Shown here: positions 28,301-36,497 of the stretch, one piece after another | Numbering within the stretch: the stretch's first letter is position 1 | Layout: each line of letters begins with the position of its first letter | NCBI RefSeq assembly: GCF_009296315.1 | Contig: NZ_WHLY01000002.1 | Location: 4,562,501-4,626,500 of the forward strand | DNA: 64,000 nt | DNA from: Salmonirosea aquatica | GTDB taxonomy: Bacteria; Bacteroidota; Bacteroidia; Cytophagales; Spirosomataceae | Reading direction: 5' to 3' | Notes under the pieces: generated by a model | Seen by the model: only the letters and a program-made list of their open reading frames with translations | Told to the model about the DNA's origin: nothing | Database searches by the model: none | Program-made: the position numbers and the translations under genes

Positions 28301-28370
28301 GTGCCATTGCGCTATTGACGATTCCCGCCAGGAAAAGGCACAGTATAAAAAAACGACCGAAATTATTCAT
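25338..28370 (-). CDS. SusC/RagA-family TonB-dependent outer-membrane transporter
   Basis: 1010 residues. Signal peptide (ILCLFLAGIVNSAMAQ), carboxypeptidase-regulatory-like domain (RTITGKVTSVGEGSALPGVN), then the plug with VVVTGYNQTQRKDVIGSI, RIRGNTSISASNRPLFIVDG and SIDVLKDASAKAIYGSRGAN, which is diagnostic for SusC. The long barrel ends in a phenylalanine (MILGVTVKF). It is first in an operon with susD, two lipoproteins and a T9SS metalloprotease. That set resembles RagAB-type peptide importers more than glycan loci, as no glycoside hydrolase is present. Confidence 0.97.
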   Translation of the reverse strand: MNNFGRFFILCLFLAGIVNSAMAQRTITGKVTSVGEGSALPGVNVVVKGSTIGTSTDAEGQYSLGVPSGTVTLTFSFIGLEPQDITVSAGRSVVNVEMAESATELNQVVVTGYNQTQRKDVIGSITSLKSEKFKDIPVVGVDQALQGQAAGVQVSQSSGTPGGGISIRIRGNTSISASNRPLFIVDGVPVYTGAVSGRDFGGQSDNALAIINPNDIESIDVLKDASAKAIYGSRGANGVVIITTKRGRNNKTTITADVQRGITEIIKRPSLLNATQLLELQREAVTNAGQDPDKQGLIPGVTDGVNTNWIDAILRQGVLQQYQISAAGGNDRTRFYMSGNVRDEEGVQLNNRFTRYSGALNLDHKATSKLNLGANINLSLSKNDRVKGDNFLDGVYSGAIKSLPFYAPFNEQGQLYGPNSVGYAGFPNFNPVAQAVLPRFTTYGLKILTGVNADYEIMKNLRFRTKFSMDYNNAEEDQYESSGTAIGGYLQSVGGKGYGVYITNTVFTLINSNVLTYYLSLNDRHHFNALVGNEIIHTQARSSSVSGRLFPSDDFTYINSAGTVDAGGSFYDQNGLLSFFGEIKYDFDDRFLLGITSRYDGSSRFGQNRRFGLFPSVSAGWRISQEKFMETVPFISDLKLRGSFGFTGNERIGNYQFLGTWASATYNGATGVGPANLSNPNLQWERTREANIGIDAAFWDGRFTVTADAYSNLTDNLLFAEPIPLTTGFGSIQGNIGKISNKGLELTLSSVNVDGAVRWNTDLNLTRNINNVQSLANQDTLFRGYTGNGVGGTNAVLQGSPLGTFWGLKFLGVDPATGDAIYEDVNGDGRISPEDGQVIGNAQPKLFGGLTNKVSFKGFDLSVFFQFMYGNKILNFTNTALVNTGADLQTNQSTIALRRWKQEGDITDVPRYVSGDTYNNYLSSRFLEDGSYLRLKNLSFGYNLPVRWAAKAKLSSVRVFASGTNLWTLTAYSGPDPEVSTLDGSTTAQGIDFFTLPQVKTMILGVTVKF

Positions 28371-28671
28371 TTGACGAAAAGTAGAAAGAGTAGGCGATAG
28401 TTATATGGTTTTGATAAGCAGGTCTTCGGTAAATTCATAGATACGCAAAATAGACCCTTTTATGTTGCGGACAAAAGAATTTTTCAGGGTTAAGAAGGGG
28501 ATCGGCTAAATTAACGGTGGAAGCGGGGATTTATTGAAATAATCGACTACATAATCGACGTTTTGGCAATAATGGTCGATATAAAAAAGCACCACGCGGC
28601 TGACGTGGTGCTTTTTGTAGCCGGTTAGACTGGGGTCATAGTAAATTCGTTTGTTTTCACACTAGTCCCGG
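28371..28671 (-). promoter_or_regulatory. Intergenic region with putative susC promoter
   Basis: On the - strand TTTTG (28472-28476) is followed after 19 bases by TATTTTG (28446-28452). This is close to the Bacteroidota -33 TTTG / -7 TAnnTTTG pair and would start transcription about 67 bases before the susC ATG. The right part of the region holds the terminator at 28584 that separates this operon from the upstream SusC/SusD locus. No small gene seen. Confidence 0.5.
28584..28616. terminator. Intrinsic terminator of the upstream SusC/SusD locus
   Basis: Perfect 13-bp stem AAAAAGCACCACG (28584-28596) with CGTGGTGCTTTTT (28604-28616), 7-base loop. On the - strand it follows the susD stop at 28672 by about 55 bases and separates the two SusC/SusD transcripts. 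Confidence 0.9.
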
Positions 28672-30039
28672 TCAATAGCCGGCATTCTGAGTAAGGTTGC
28701 CGTTGGCGTCGATCTCGCGGCGCGGCACCGGGTACACCAGCTTGGGCGAATCGAATGCCAGCGCACCGACGCTGCCCTTGGTGCGCTTGATGTCATGAAT
28801 CAGGTGCCCTTCAAAAGCCAGTTCCAGGTGGCGTTCCTTCAAAATGGCGGGCAGCGTCAGCGAAGCCACTGGAATAGGAGCCAACCCCGCCCGCGTCCGG
28901 ATCAGATTCAGGTCGGTCGCTGGAGCGGCCCCAATGCTGGAATTGTTACGAAAATTAGCCTCCGCCCGGGTCAGGTACATTTCGGCCAGGCGCAAAATCT
29001 TGACATTGCCGTACTGGTTGATCCATTTGGCGGTGTAGATACCACCATTTTCGGCCTGATAGAATAGCTCGGCGCGGTTGTCTCCCTCCTCGTACAGGGC
29101 CAAATGGGCGTCTTCGATCAGGATATCGCCCCGACCGCCGTATTCCGCCGCTCCATAAAACGTATTGGCAGAATTGACGCCATCCTGGGAGGTAACCTGA
29201 ATGGCAAAAATATCCTCGGCGGTATTGGTACCGTTCTGATTGACCCGCAAGTCGAACACCTCATCGGTGCTTACCAAAGCATACCGGCCCGACTCAATGA
29301 CGCGGGTGGCCGCGTTAGCCGCCTCAGGGTATTTTTGCTGCATCAGGTACACCCGCGACAGCATGGCCGCCGCGGCCCCTTTGGTGGCAAAAAAACCGTT
29401 GGTGGCGGGTAGTTTGGTTTCGGCGTCGGTCAGGTCAGTGACCACCTGCGCGTACACTTCGGCCACTGTGTTGCGGCTTACCTTGGCCTCCTCGGTGATT
29501 TCGGTCGTAGGGGCCAGCACCAGTGGTACGCCTGGGTTGGCCGAGGGGGTACCATCGGTCCAGGCTTTGGCGTACATACGCACCAATTCAAAGTACAGGG
29601 TACCCCGAATGAATTTGGCTTCACCCTCCACGCGGTCGCGGTTAGCGTCGGTCACTACGTCGAGATTAGCCAGTACATTGTTGACGATGTTGATGGCGCG
29701 GTAGGAGTCCAGCCAGGTTACTTCGGCCTGGCTGTTATTGACCAGCAGGCTCTTACGGAAGATTTCGTCGGGAGCCACGAAGGTACCATCGAAGAATATC
29801 TCGCCGTCGTCGCCCAGCAGGTCGGCGTCGCGCAGCAGATTGCCGCCGTATACGTCGGCGTCACCCAGGGCATCATAGGCTCCCACCAGCAAGGCTTCCA
29901 CATCACCGGAGGTAGCCACCGCGGCACCCGCATCGATGGTATTGACAGGTTTTACATCGAGTTGCCCCGCACAGCCACTCAGCAGCAACAGACCGCCCGA
30001 AAATGCGTAGGGAAGTATATTTTTAAATAGAGGATTCAT
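28672..30039 (-). CDS. SusD/RagB-family outer-membrane lipoprotein (second locus)
   Basis: 455 residues with lipobox LLSGC near residue 23. Family features: EAKFIRGTLYFELVRMYAKAW, KGAAAAMLSRVYLMQQKYPEA, MYLTRAEANFRN, and the C-terminal ERHLELAFEGHLIHDIKRTKG ... YPVPRREIDAN...NAGY. Starts 112 bases after its susC partner. No enzyme gene follows before the terminator, so this locus is a bare importer pair and its substrate cannot be guessed. Confidence 0.95.
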   Translation of the reverse strand: MNPLFKNILPYAFSGGLLLLSGCAGQLDVKPVNTIDAGAAVATSGDVEALLVGAYDALGDADVYGGNLLRDADLLGDDGEIFFDGTFVAPDEIFRKSLLVNNSQAEVTWLDSYRAINIVNNVLANLDVVTDANRDRVEGEAKFIRGTLYFELVRMYAKAWTDGTPSANPGVPLVLAPTTEITEEAKVSRNTVAEVYAQVVTDLTDAETKLPATNGFFATKGAAAAMLSRVYLMQQKYPEAANAATRVIESGRYALVSTDEVFDLRVNQNGTNTAEDIFAIQVTSQDGVNSANTFYGAAEYGGRGDILIEDAHLALYEEGDNRAELFYQAENGGIYTAKWINQYGNVKILRLAEMYLTRAEANFRNNSSIGAAPATDLNLIRTRAGLAPIPVASLTLPAILKERHLELAFEGHLIHDIKRTKGSVGALAFDSPKLVYPVPRREIDANGNLTQNAGY

Positions 30040-30050
30040 AAGTCGTTTTT

Positions 30051-30140
30051 AGCTATGAGATAGTAGATATGAATTATGCGATGGAGTAGTGGAAAGTATC
30101 TTCTTAGGATGCAGAAAAACAATCCACTGTCAACCGTCAA
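30051..30140. repeat. Degenerate heptad tract and CCACTGTCAACCGTCAA copy
   Basis: The gap between the second susD and susC. Its first part is a purine-rich tract of seven-base-like units with ATGA and ATAG. The 17-mer CCACTGTCAACCGTCAA at 30124-30140 is identical to bases 42292-42308 upstream of the flippase gene, where it extends into a longer heptamer array. Confidence 0.5.
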
Positions 30141-30151
30141 TTTCCCTTGAT

Positions 30152-33100
30152 TTAAAAGCCCAGGTTGAGACCTACGATGATCGTTTTGGCCTGGGGGGCG
30201 GAGTAAAAATCATTACCCAAACCAATGTTACCCGCCAGGTAGTCAGCATTGACTTCCGGGTCCCAGCCCGTGTACTTGGTGAAAGTCAGCAGGTTCTGTC
30301 CCGTGACGTACAGCCGTACCCGATCCAGTTTGGCACGGCTGGTCAGCGAAACCGGTAGAGTATATGACAGCGTGGCGTTCTTTAGGCGCAGGTAATCGCC
30401 TTTCTGCAAATAACGCGATGATTCCGCCGTTCCATTAGCTCCGAAAAGCCGGGCCTGGGGTACGTTGGTGATGTCGCCGGGTTTCTGCCAGCGGTCCAGC
30501 TGATCCACGGTTTGGTTATCGAAGAAGTCGCCATTAGCGGATTGGAACTTGCCACCACCATTATAAATGTCGTTACCGGCTTGTCCCTGGAACAATATGT
30601 TGAATTCGAGGCCCTTGTAGGAGAAGTTGTTGCTAATCCCGCCCACCAGCTTGGGATTTGGGTTTCCGATCACGACGCGCTGGGCCTCGTTGGGATTATT
30701 GGTGGTGTTGCGGTCCAGCGAACCATCAGGACGCTCCGAATTGACATAGTACAGCGCGTCACCGTTGGCGGGATCCACCCCGGCGTACTCGATGGAATAG
30801 AATGAACCGATGGGCTGGCCTTCGACTGCGCGGTTGATGTAGCCGCCTTCGATCACCTGGCCGTCCAGGTTCAGGATTTTGTTGCGATTGGCCGCCAGGT
30901 TGAGCGAGGTACTCCACTTGAAAGCGCCCGTGGTGTTGTCCGAACGCAGGACAAACTCCCAGCCTTTGTTTTCAAGATCACCGATGTTGCGCAGCTGCGA
31001 ACGGAAGCCGGAGGTACCCGGTACGTTGATGTTCAGCAGCAGGTCATGGGTGTTTTTGACGTAATAATCCACCTCGCCCGACAAGCGGCCTGCGAAGAAC
31101 CCGAACTCAAGTCCTATATCGGCCTGAGTGGTTTGTTCCCAGCGCAGGTCGGGATTCTCGATTTGCTCGGGCCTCTGTCCGGGTACCCCTGCATACCCGG
31201 CGTCGCCGCGGTACAGTCCGTATGAATCAAAGTTGCCAATCTCGGCGTTGCCTGTCAGGCCGTAACTTGCGCGTAGCTTAAGCAGACTGAGCGACGGAAT
31301 ATCCTGCAAGAACGTCTCATCGGAAATGACCCAGCCCACCGAAGCTGCCGGAAAAAAGCCGTAGCGATTATTAGCCCCGAAACGCGAAGAACCGTCTACC
31401 CGGCCACTCAACGACAGGAGGTACTTGTTAAGAAAGCGGTAGTTGGCGCGGCCAAAGTAGGACAAAAAGCTAAAATTACTGCCCGAAGAGCTACCCGCCG
31501 TAATGTTGGCTGCCGAGATGACTTTCCGATAGGCATTGGAGGGGAATTCCTGTCCCGTCACCGAATTGTAGGAAGCCTCCGACTTCTGAAAGGTCATCCC
31601 CACAATCAAGTCCACGTCATGCTTGTCGGCGAAAGTCTCTCCCAGCGTAAAAAAATTGTTGGTGGTATAGTTCGTGATTTGCGCCCATGAACTGAATCCT
31701 TGTCCGTTGGGAGCGCCCGTATTGCGTGAGGTTTCCTTGCCGAAGTACTGATCCTCGTTCAGATTGTAAATGTCGGTTCCCAGCTCACTGCGGAATTTGA
31801 GCCAATTGGTGAATTTATACTCCGCAAAAATATTGCCGATGATACGGTAGGAAGTAGACACATTGGAAGAAAAATCCCGGTTGAGCAGTGGGTTGTAGTA
31901 AAGGGTGTAGTTGCCGCTCAGTTCGTTGGTACGAGGATCGATCACCGGGGTGATGGGCGGTAGGGCGATGATTTGAAGGGGCGTCGAAAAAGCGTTATCG
32001 TTCGACAGACGACCGTTGACCGTACGCGCCAGATTCACATTGACGCCCAACGTCAGCCTGTCGGTCGCCTTGTGGTCGAGGTTGACGCGGCCGCTGAGGC
32101 GTTTGAAGGAGTTTTTGATCAAAATTCCTTTCTGGTCGAGGTACTGTGCCGACACAAAGAACCGCGTTTTGGCGTCGCCGCCGCTGGCACTGATGTCAAA
32201 CTGACCCATGGGCGCTTTCTGAAAAGCTTCGGCCTGCCAATCCGTATCGAATTTGCCGGTTTGCCAGCCCGCCCGATCGCCCGCTGCATAACGGTCGAAG
32301 CGGCTGTAGGTGCTTCCCGTCAGGTAGGAAGCAGGTAGGTTGCCCGCATCGATTTCGTTCTGAACGGCTTCCGAGAACAATTCTACGTACTGTGCAGTAT
32401 TGAGCCAGTCGCGCAGGTGGGTAGGTTTGCTGCTTCCCATCTGGTAGCCCACGCTGAATTTCGTTTTACCGGATTTTCCTTTTTTCGTCGTAATCAGCAC
32501 CACACCATTGGATGCCCGGGCCCCATAGATAGCCGCTGCCGAAGCATCTTTCAGAATGTCGATGGACTCGATGTCATTGAAGTTGATGTCCGCAAGGGGA
32601 TTCTGGGGAGCAGAGCTGGTACCCTGGTCCTTCGTGGTCAATGGAATACCGTCCAATACGTACAGCGGTTCGTTGCTGGCCGTCACCGACGATGAGCCCC
32701 GGATGCGCATTTGTATACCCTGGCCGAGTTTGCCATTGAGTGAAGTGATCTGTACGCCGGCAGCGCGGCCTTGCAGGGCCTGCTCGAAAGTGGTCACAGG
32801 CGTGTTGGCGATTTCAGCGCCGCTCACCTTGGCAATGTTACCCGTAAGGTTACGCTTGGATTGGGTACCATAGCCCGTTACCACTACCTCGCTCAACGAA
32901 CGGGTGTCTGCCGAGAGCTGCACGTCGATCTGACTGCGGTTGCCCACGGATATTTCCTGCGGAACCAGGCCTACGAAGCTGAATATCAACACCGCGTTTG
33001 GAGAGGTACTGATCGAGTAATTGCCTGACGCGTCGCTCTGAGTGCCGCGCTGGGTACCCTGCACCTGCACACTTACGCCGGGCAGCACCGAGTTATCTTC

Positions 33101-33199
33101 AGCGGCTGTCACCTTGCCCGTGACGGTAATTTCCTGCGCCACCACTGCCGATAGGGAAAGCAGGGAGCAGAAGAGAAAGAGTAAAGTTGTTTTTTTCAT
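30152..33199 (-). CDS. SusC/RagA-family TonB-dependent outer-membrane transporter (second locus)
   Basis: 1015 residues. Signal peptide (LLFLFCSLLSLSAVVAQ), regulatory-like domain (ITVTGKVTAAEDNSVLPGVS), plug with VVVTGYGTQSKRNLTGNI, MRIRGSSSVTASNEPLYVLDG and SIDILKDASAAAIYGARASN, and a barrel ending IIVGLNLGF. Together with the susD at 28672 it forms one importer. It differs throughout from the SusC at 25338, so this is not a recent duplication. A 419-base AT-rich region lies upstream. Confidence 0.97.
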   Translation of the reverse strand: MKKTTLLFLFCSLLSLSAVVAQEITVTGKVTAAEDNSVLPGVSVQVQGTQRGTQSDASGNYSISTSPNAVLIFSFVGLVPQEISVGNRSQIDVQLSADTRSLSEVVVTGYGTQSKRNLTGNIAKVSGAEIANTPVTTFEQALQGRAAGVQITSLNGKLGQGIQMRIRGSSSVTASNEPLYVLDGIPLTTKDQGTSSAPQNPLADINFNDIESIDILKDASAAAIYGARASNGVVLITTKKGKSGKTKFSVGYQMGSSKPTHLRDWLNTAQYVELFSEAVQNEIDAGNLPASYLTGSTYSRFDRYAAGDRAGWQTGKFDTDWQAEAFQKAPMGQFDISASGGDAKTRFFVSAQYLDQKGILIKNSFKRLSGRVNLDHKATDRLTLGVNVNLARTVNGRLSNDNAFSTPLQIIALPPITPVIDPRTNELSGNYTLYYNPLLNRDFSSNVSTSYRIIGNIFAEYKFTNWLKFRSELGTDIYNLNEDQYFGKETSRNTGAPNGQGFSSWAQITNYTTNNFFTLGETFADKHDVDLIVGMTFQKSEASYNSVTGQEFPSNAYRKVISAANITAGSSSGSNFSFLSYFGRANYRFLNKYLLSLSGRVDGSSRFGANNRYGFFPAASVGWVISDETFLQDIPSLSLLKLRASYGLTGNAEIGNFDSYGLYRGDAGYAGVPGQRPEQIENPDLRWEQTTQADIGLEFGFFAGRLSGEVDYYVKNTHDLLLNINVPGTSGFRSQLRNIGDLENKGWEFVLRSDNTTGAFKWSTSLNLAANRNKILNLDGQVIEGGYINRAVEGQPIGSFYSIEYAGVDPANGDALYYVNSERPDGSLDRNTTNNPNEAQRVVIGNPNPKLVGGISNNFSYKGLEFNILFQGQAGNDIYNGGGKFQSANGDFFDNQTVDQLDRWQKPGDITNVPQARLFGANGTAESSRYLQKGDYLRLKNATLSYTLPVSLTSRAKLDRVRLYVTGQNLLTFTKYTGWDPEVNADYLAGNIGLGNDFYSAPQAKTIIVGLNLGF

Positions 33200-33618
33200 A
33201 AATGGTTACTGAATTTAGATACTGATTTGTAATAAACAATTAAAAATTAGATCGTTATATTCAACTTACTTTTGTAATTTATGGGCAGTCCTTGAAGCAC
33301 AACGCCTTAGTCAGCTTGACCCCCAAACGCAATCCTCAATTTAAAAGAAACCAATTTTCTGAAAAACAGGGTTAGAAACAAGACCTATTATTTGAAAAGC
33401 CTTACCGGCTATGTGGAAGTCGGTAATTATTATTCAGATTTAATTACGGCGTTCAATTAAATAGTAGATTAATTCAAAAATTGGTATCTAATAAAGAATA
33501 GGATCGTGAAATAAGAGGTAAAACACTCGAATTCCAACAAAAGTTTTATTTAATTGGAGGTTCGCCCAATAGTATTCTGTAATTTTTGTAATTCTTAGTC
33601 TATTTAGATTTTTGTATT
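33200..33618. other. Long AT-rich intergenic region upstream of the second susC
   Basis: 419 bases, clearly AT-rich, between divergent susC (-) and the redoxin gene (+). I see no open frame with coding character and no convincing -33/-7 pair; TACTTTTG near 33265 on the + strand is an isolated match to the -7 box. It probably carries both promoters. Confidence 0.4.
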
Positions 33619-34152
33619 TTGAAATTCCTGCTTATTTTTTTTCTGAGTGTTTTTTCCGGCGGTCCTGCCGACTTGTACTATTCTGATCCGAAGGCAGCCG
33701 GCCCGGTACTCGAAAATCAGTACACTGTCTGGGTTTTCCTCGATCCCGAATGCCCCATTTGTCAGTCCTACACCCGTACCTTGCGGACACTGCACGCGCA
33801 ATATGCTTCCGAGGAGGTAGTTTTCCGGGGAATATATGATTCGCCGGTCATAAAAAAGCGCGAAATCAAACGCTTCCACCAGGCTTACGACCTGCCTTTT
33901 GCGGGAGAAATCGACCACGATTACGCGCTGGCCAAGCGCTGGGGGGCTACGGTTACGCCCGAAGTGGTGGTGACAGACGCCCGCGGGGAGGTACTATACC
34001 GGGGAGCCATCGACAATTGGTACTATGCCCTGGGCAAAAACCGCCCGGAACCCACCGAACACTATTTACAGGATGCCCTGGTGGCGATCAAGGGAAGGTA
34101 CCCTATTTTGAAAAAACAGACCGAAGCCGTGGGATGCCTGATGAATCGTTAA
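33619..34152 (+). CDS. Thioredoxin-fold redoxin with CPIC motif
   Basis: 177 residues with a TTG start (33619); no in-frame ATG precedes. A short hydrophobic N-terminus (MKFLLIFFLSVFSGG) suggests export or membrane anchoring. The thioredoxin-like motif is FLDPECPICQSY near residues 40-51, the cis-proline region is GATVTPEVVV, and the tail contains YRGAIDNWYYALGKNRP and AVGCL. This tail is typical of redoxins found with copper or haem proteins in Bacteroidota and Planctomycetes. The substrate is unknown; disulfide chemistry or peroxide reduction in the envelope is the best guess. Confidence 0.75.
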   Translation: MKFLLIFFLSVFSGGPADLYYSDPKAAGPVLENQYTVWVFLDPECPICQSYTRTLRTLHAQYASEEVVFRGIYDSPVIKKREIKRFHQAYDLPFAGEIDHDYALAKRWGATVTPEVVVTDARGEVLYRGAIDNWYYALGKNRPEPTEHYLQDALVAIKGRYPILKKQTEAVGCLMNR

Positions 34153-34169
34153 TTCTTTAAATAGTGAAT

Positions 34170-34216
34170 GAGTGAATAGATCAAACATTCTATCACGTAT
34201 TCACTCGTGATTTTTT
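34170..34216. terminator. Possible hairpin terminator between convergent genes
   Basis: GAGTGAATA (34170-34178) pairs with TATTCACTC (34198-34206), 19-base loop, followed by GTGATTTTTT. It overlaps the end of the glycosyltransferase gene on the other strand. The arms match the GAATGAGTGAATA-type intergenic tracts, so it may be repeat-derived. Confidence 0.45.
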
Positions 34217-34975
34217 CTTCGTTGCGACAAATCGCACCCCCCGCCACCCGATGCGGGCGTGGTTCCACAGTGTAGGCAGCAAGCCGAAATGCTTGCGGAG
34301 TACCTTGAATCGATCCAAAAGGGAACGTCGATGCTGCTGGGTGGAGAGGCCTCCCACCAGGTACCGGCACAGTATAAAGGGTAGGTACTCCGTTTTTTTT
34401 GACCTTTTGAGGCATTCGATTTCCCAGTCAATGTCGGCGCTCAGGTTGGTAATGTCGTAGGGCGGGGCGATTTCCCGCCGCACGATGAATGCCTGATGGG
34501 ATATTTTCATTCCCAGGGCAAAATCACGCCAATGTATTTTTTTCGGGAGGCTATGGGGCGTAACCTCACTACGCAGGCCGACGGACTCGCCGTTTTTTCC
34601 AACAAATAGTGCGTCGCTGTAATACACATCGGCCTGGCTTTCGAAAGCGTGGAAAAGTCGCGATAGTACCTGGCCGTCGTGTATTTCATCGCCCGCATTC
34701 AGAAACCACACGTACTCACCGGTAGCCAGGCTCAGGCCTTTGTTCATAGCGTCGTACAGCCCGTGGTCGGGTTCCGACATGATGCGGCTAAGGATAAGAC
34801 TGTATCGTTCGGCGATTTGGAGGGTGGCATCTGTGGAGGCCCCGTCTACTAAAATATACTCGATGCTATCGGCTACACCGGGTACCAGCCGGGCCGCGGT
34901 GGCAACGCTTTGGAGCGTTCTTCCCAGATATTTTTCGGCATTATAGGTAATCGTGATGATCGTAAGCTGAGGCAT
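34193..34975 (-). CDS. Family 2 glycosyltransferase
   Basis: About 260 residues from ATG 34975, which lies 2 bases after the stop of the upstream GT4 gene; a TTG at 34981 is possible. GT-A fold features: LTIITITYNAEKYLGRTLQSV, the donor-site IEYILVDGASTDAT, then SEPDHGLYDAMNKGLSLATGEYVWFLNAGDE with the DxD-like aspartate near 100. Tail: ISHQAFIVRRE, LSADIDWEIECL. Similar to WcaE-type colanic-acid transferases. It probably adds one sugar to a surface polysaccharide repeat unit in the cytoplasm, in an operon with the GT4 gene. Confidence 0.92.
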   Translation of the reverse strand: MPQLTIITITYNAEKYLGRTLQSVATAARLVPGVADSIEYILVDGASTDATLQIAERYSLILSRIMSEPDHGLYDAMNKGLSLATGEYVWFLNAGDEIHDGQVLSRLFHAFESQADVYYSDALFVGKNGESVGLRSEVTPHSLPKKIHWRDFALGMKISHQAFIVRREIAPPYDITNLSADIDWEIECLKRSKKTEYLPFILCRYLVGGLSTQQHRRSLLDRFKVLRKHFGLLPTLWNHARIGWRGVRFVATKKKSRVNT

Positions 34976-34977
34976 GG

Positions 34978-36222
34978 TCAAAGCAGGGACTGGTATAACT
35001 CGTTGTATTGGCGGGCCACTACCTGTTCGGTATAGGTACTGAGCACTTTCTGACGCGCTTGGTTCGAAACCGCTCCCTCCCGGTCGTTATCGAGTACCCA
35101 CGCAATGCCCTGCGCCAGCGACTCCGCCGAACGGTATTTGGCTACGAAACCATTGGTGCGGTGGTCGATCATGTCGGGGATGCCGCCGATTTCGAAGCCC
35201 ACCACGGGGGTACCACAAGCCATGGCTTCCAGGATAGTATTGGGCAGGTTGTCTTCCAGAGAAGGTACCACCATCACATCGGCGGCAGCGTAGGCCCCGG
35301 CGATCTGCGACAGATCCGAAAGCTTGCCTAAATCGTGAATGGGCAGGTTAAGGTCAAGGTAGGCCCCGGGGGTCGACTTGCCAAAAACCAATATTTCCGT
35401 GCTCGCCTGGGGTACCTTCAACTGGTTCACTGCTTCCTTGAAATACGGGTACCCTTTCCGGTAGTCCTGGGTATTGGCTCCGGTAAAAAGAATAAGCCGT
35501 TTGTCGGTTGGTAGGCCCATTTTCTGGCGCAGGTCGGTTTTGGGCAAAGGCGCAAACTGCGTGGTATCGATGGGGTTGGGTATGCGGTGGCAGGCAAAAC
35601 GAGAGGTCAGCGCGGCTTGTTGGGTAAGCCCGGCCAGCCATTGGCTAGGCGAAACAAAGGTGACGGAGGTACGCTCAAAGAGACTCTTTTTTTGTTCAAA
35701 TATCTCAAATGAAAGATCGTAGGTACCGGGCCGGGCCAGGTAGGGACAATGGCCACAGTGCGAGCGGAAATGCTCGCATCCCCGGCTGTAATGGCAGCCG
35801 CCCGTGAAGGCCCACATGTCGTGCATTGTCCAGACGATGGGTTTGCCCAGCGCGAACAGCCGTTCCAGACCCGCCAGCGACAGAAAACCGAAATTGATCC
35901 AGTGCAGGTTGATGACGTCGGCCTGCTGCACCATCGGGTGCTTTTCAAGGGGTACCCCAACGGCTGCCGGTGAAAAAGCAAAGCGCACACTTTTGTCTTT
36001 TTCATAAGGCAAAAAGGCGAGCCGCTCGGCCGCAAACCGGGCCCAGAACACTTTTTGCTCCCAGTCGGAAGTGGCCCAGGCGGTCACGCCGGGGCCGGGT
36101 TTTTGCGCGCGGTGTACCAGCAGATGCGAGTCGACATGGTGGTTGCGCAGGGCCTGATTGAGGCGCGAAGCGGCCACGGCGGCCCCGCCTTCCCACTGAA
36201 ATGTGCTGAGGTGGAGAATCAT
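34978..36222 (-). CDS. Family 4 glycosyltransferase (WcaC-like)
   Basis: 414 residues, GT-B fold. The N-terminal part has LHLSTFQWEGGAAVAASRLN and the family-specific WTMHDMWAFTGGCHYSRGCE with several cysteines (CGHCPYLARPGTYDLS), as in WcaC-like proteins. The C-terminal nucleotide-sugar region is RLILFTGANTQDYRKGYPYF, VPSLEDNLPNTILEAMACGTPVVGFEIGGIPDM, including the E-x7-E glutamates. Part of a surface polysaccharide region; sugar specificity unknown. Confidence 0.92.
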   Translation of the reverse strand: MILHLSTFQWEGGAAVAASRLNQALRNHHVDSHLLVHRAQKPGPGVTAWATSDWEQKVFWARFAAERLAFLPYEKDKSVRFAFSPAAVGVPLEKHPMVQQADVINLHWINFGFLSLAGLERLFALGKPIVWTMHDMWAFTGGCHYSRGCEHFRSHCGHCPYLARPGTYDLSFEIFEQKKSLFERTSVTFVSPSQWLAGLTQQAALTSRFACHRIPNPIDTTQFAPLPKTDLRQKMGLPTDKRLILFTGANTQDYRKGYPYFKEAVNQLKVPQASTEILVFGKSTPGAYLDLNLPIHDLGKLSDLSQIAGAYAAADVMVVPSLEDNLPNTILEAMACGTPVVGFEIGGIPDMIDHRTNGFVAKYRSAESLAQGIAWVLDNDREGAVSNQARQKVLSTYTEQVVARQYNELYQSLL

Positions 36223-36354
36223 GCCGCAAGATACTTAGTTCAAAATTCTTTGGTCCGGATTCGGTGCATTTTGTTCTTTTTCTACCTATCTAAAGCCCGA
36301 TTCAATTTTTGGAAATGAGCAGCCACGCTCAGGCAGAAAAAAACGTTTTACACG

Positions 36355-36379
36355 GGATGATCCAAAACGCGGATCATCC
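36355..36379. promoter_or_regulatory. 9-bp inverted repeat in a divergent promoter region
   Basis: GGATGATCC (36355-36363) and GGATCATCC (36371-36379) with a 7-base spacer, upstream of a -7-like TATATTTG at 36400-36407. It sits between the GT4 gene (-) and the methyltransferase gene (+). It could be an operator or a small hairpin; no T-run follows. Confidence 0.35.
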
Positions 36380-36497
36380 AATATCACCGAATGCTGCTGT
36401 ATATTTGCCCGAATCTTAACAAATCAAATTTGGTAGCGAAACTTGCCCTATTAGTAAAGCTATTTGCCGAAAAGTGCCTACCCTAAGTCCCAAAAGC

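Noticed and set aside
25338..33199. The two SusC/SusD pairs as a tandem duplication
   Set aside because: The plug and barrel texts differ throughout and the gap and downstream genes differ; they look like separate systems placed side by side.
34178..34206. Strong intrinsic terminator
   Set aside because: The loop is 19 bases and the arms match the intergenic GAATGAGTGAATA tracts, so only a weak call was kept.
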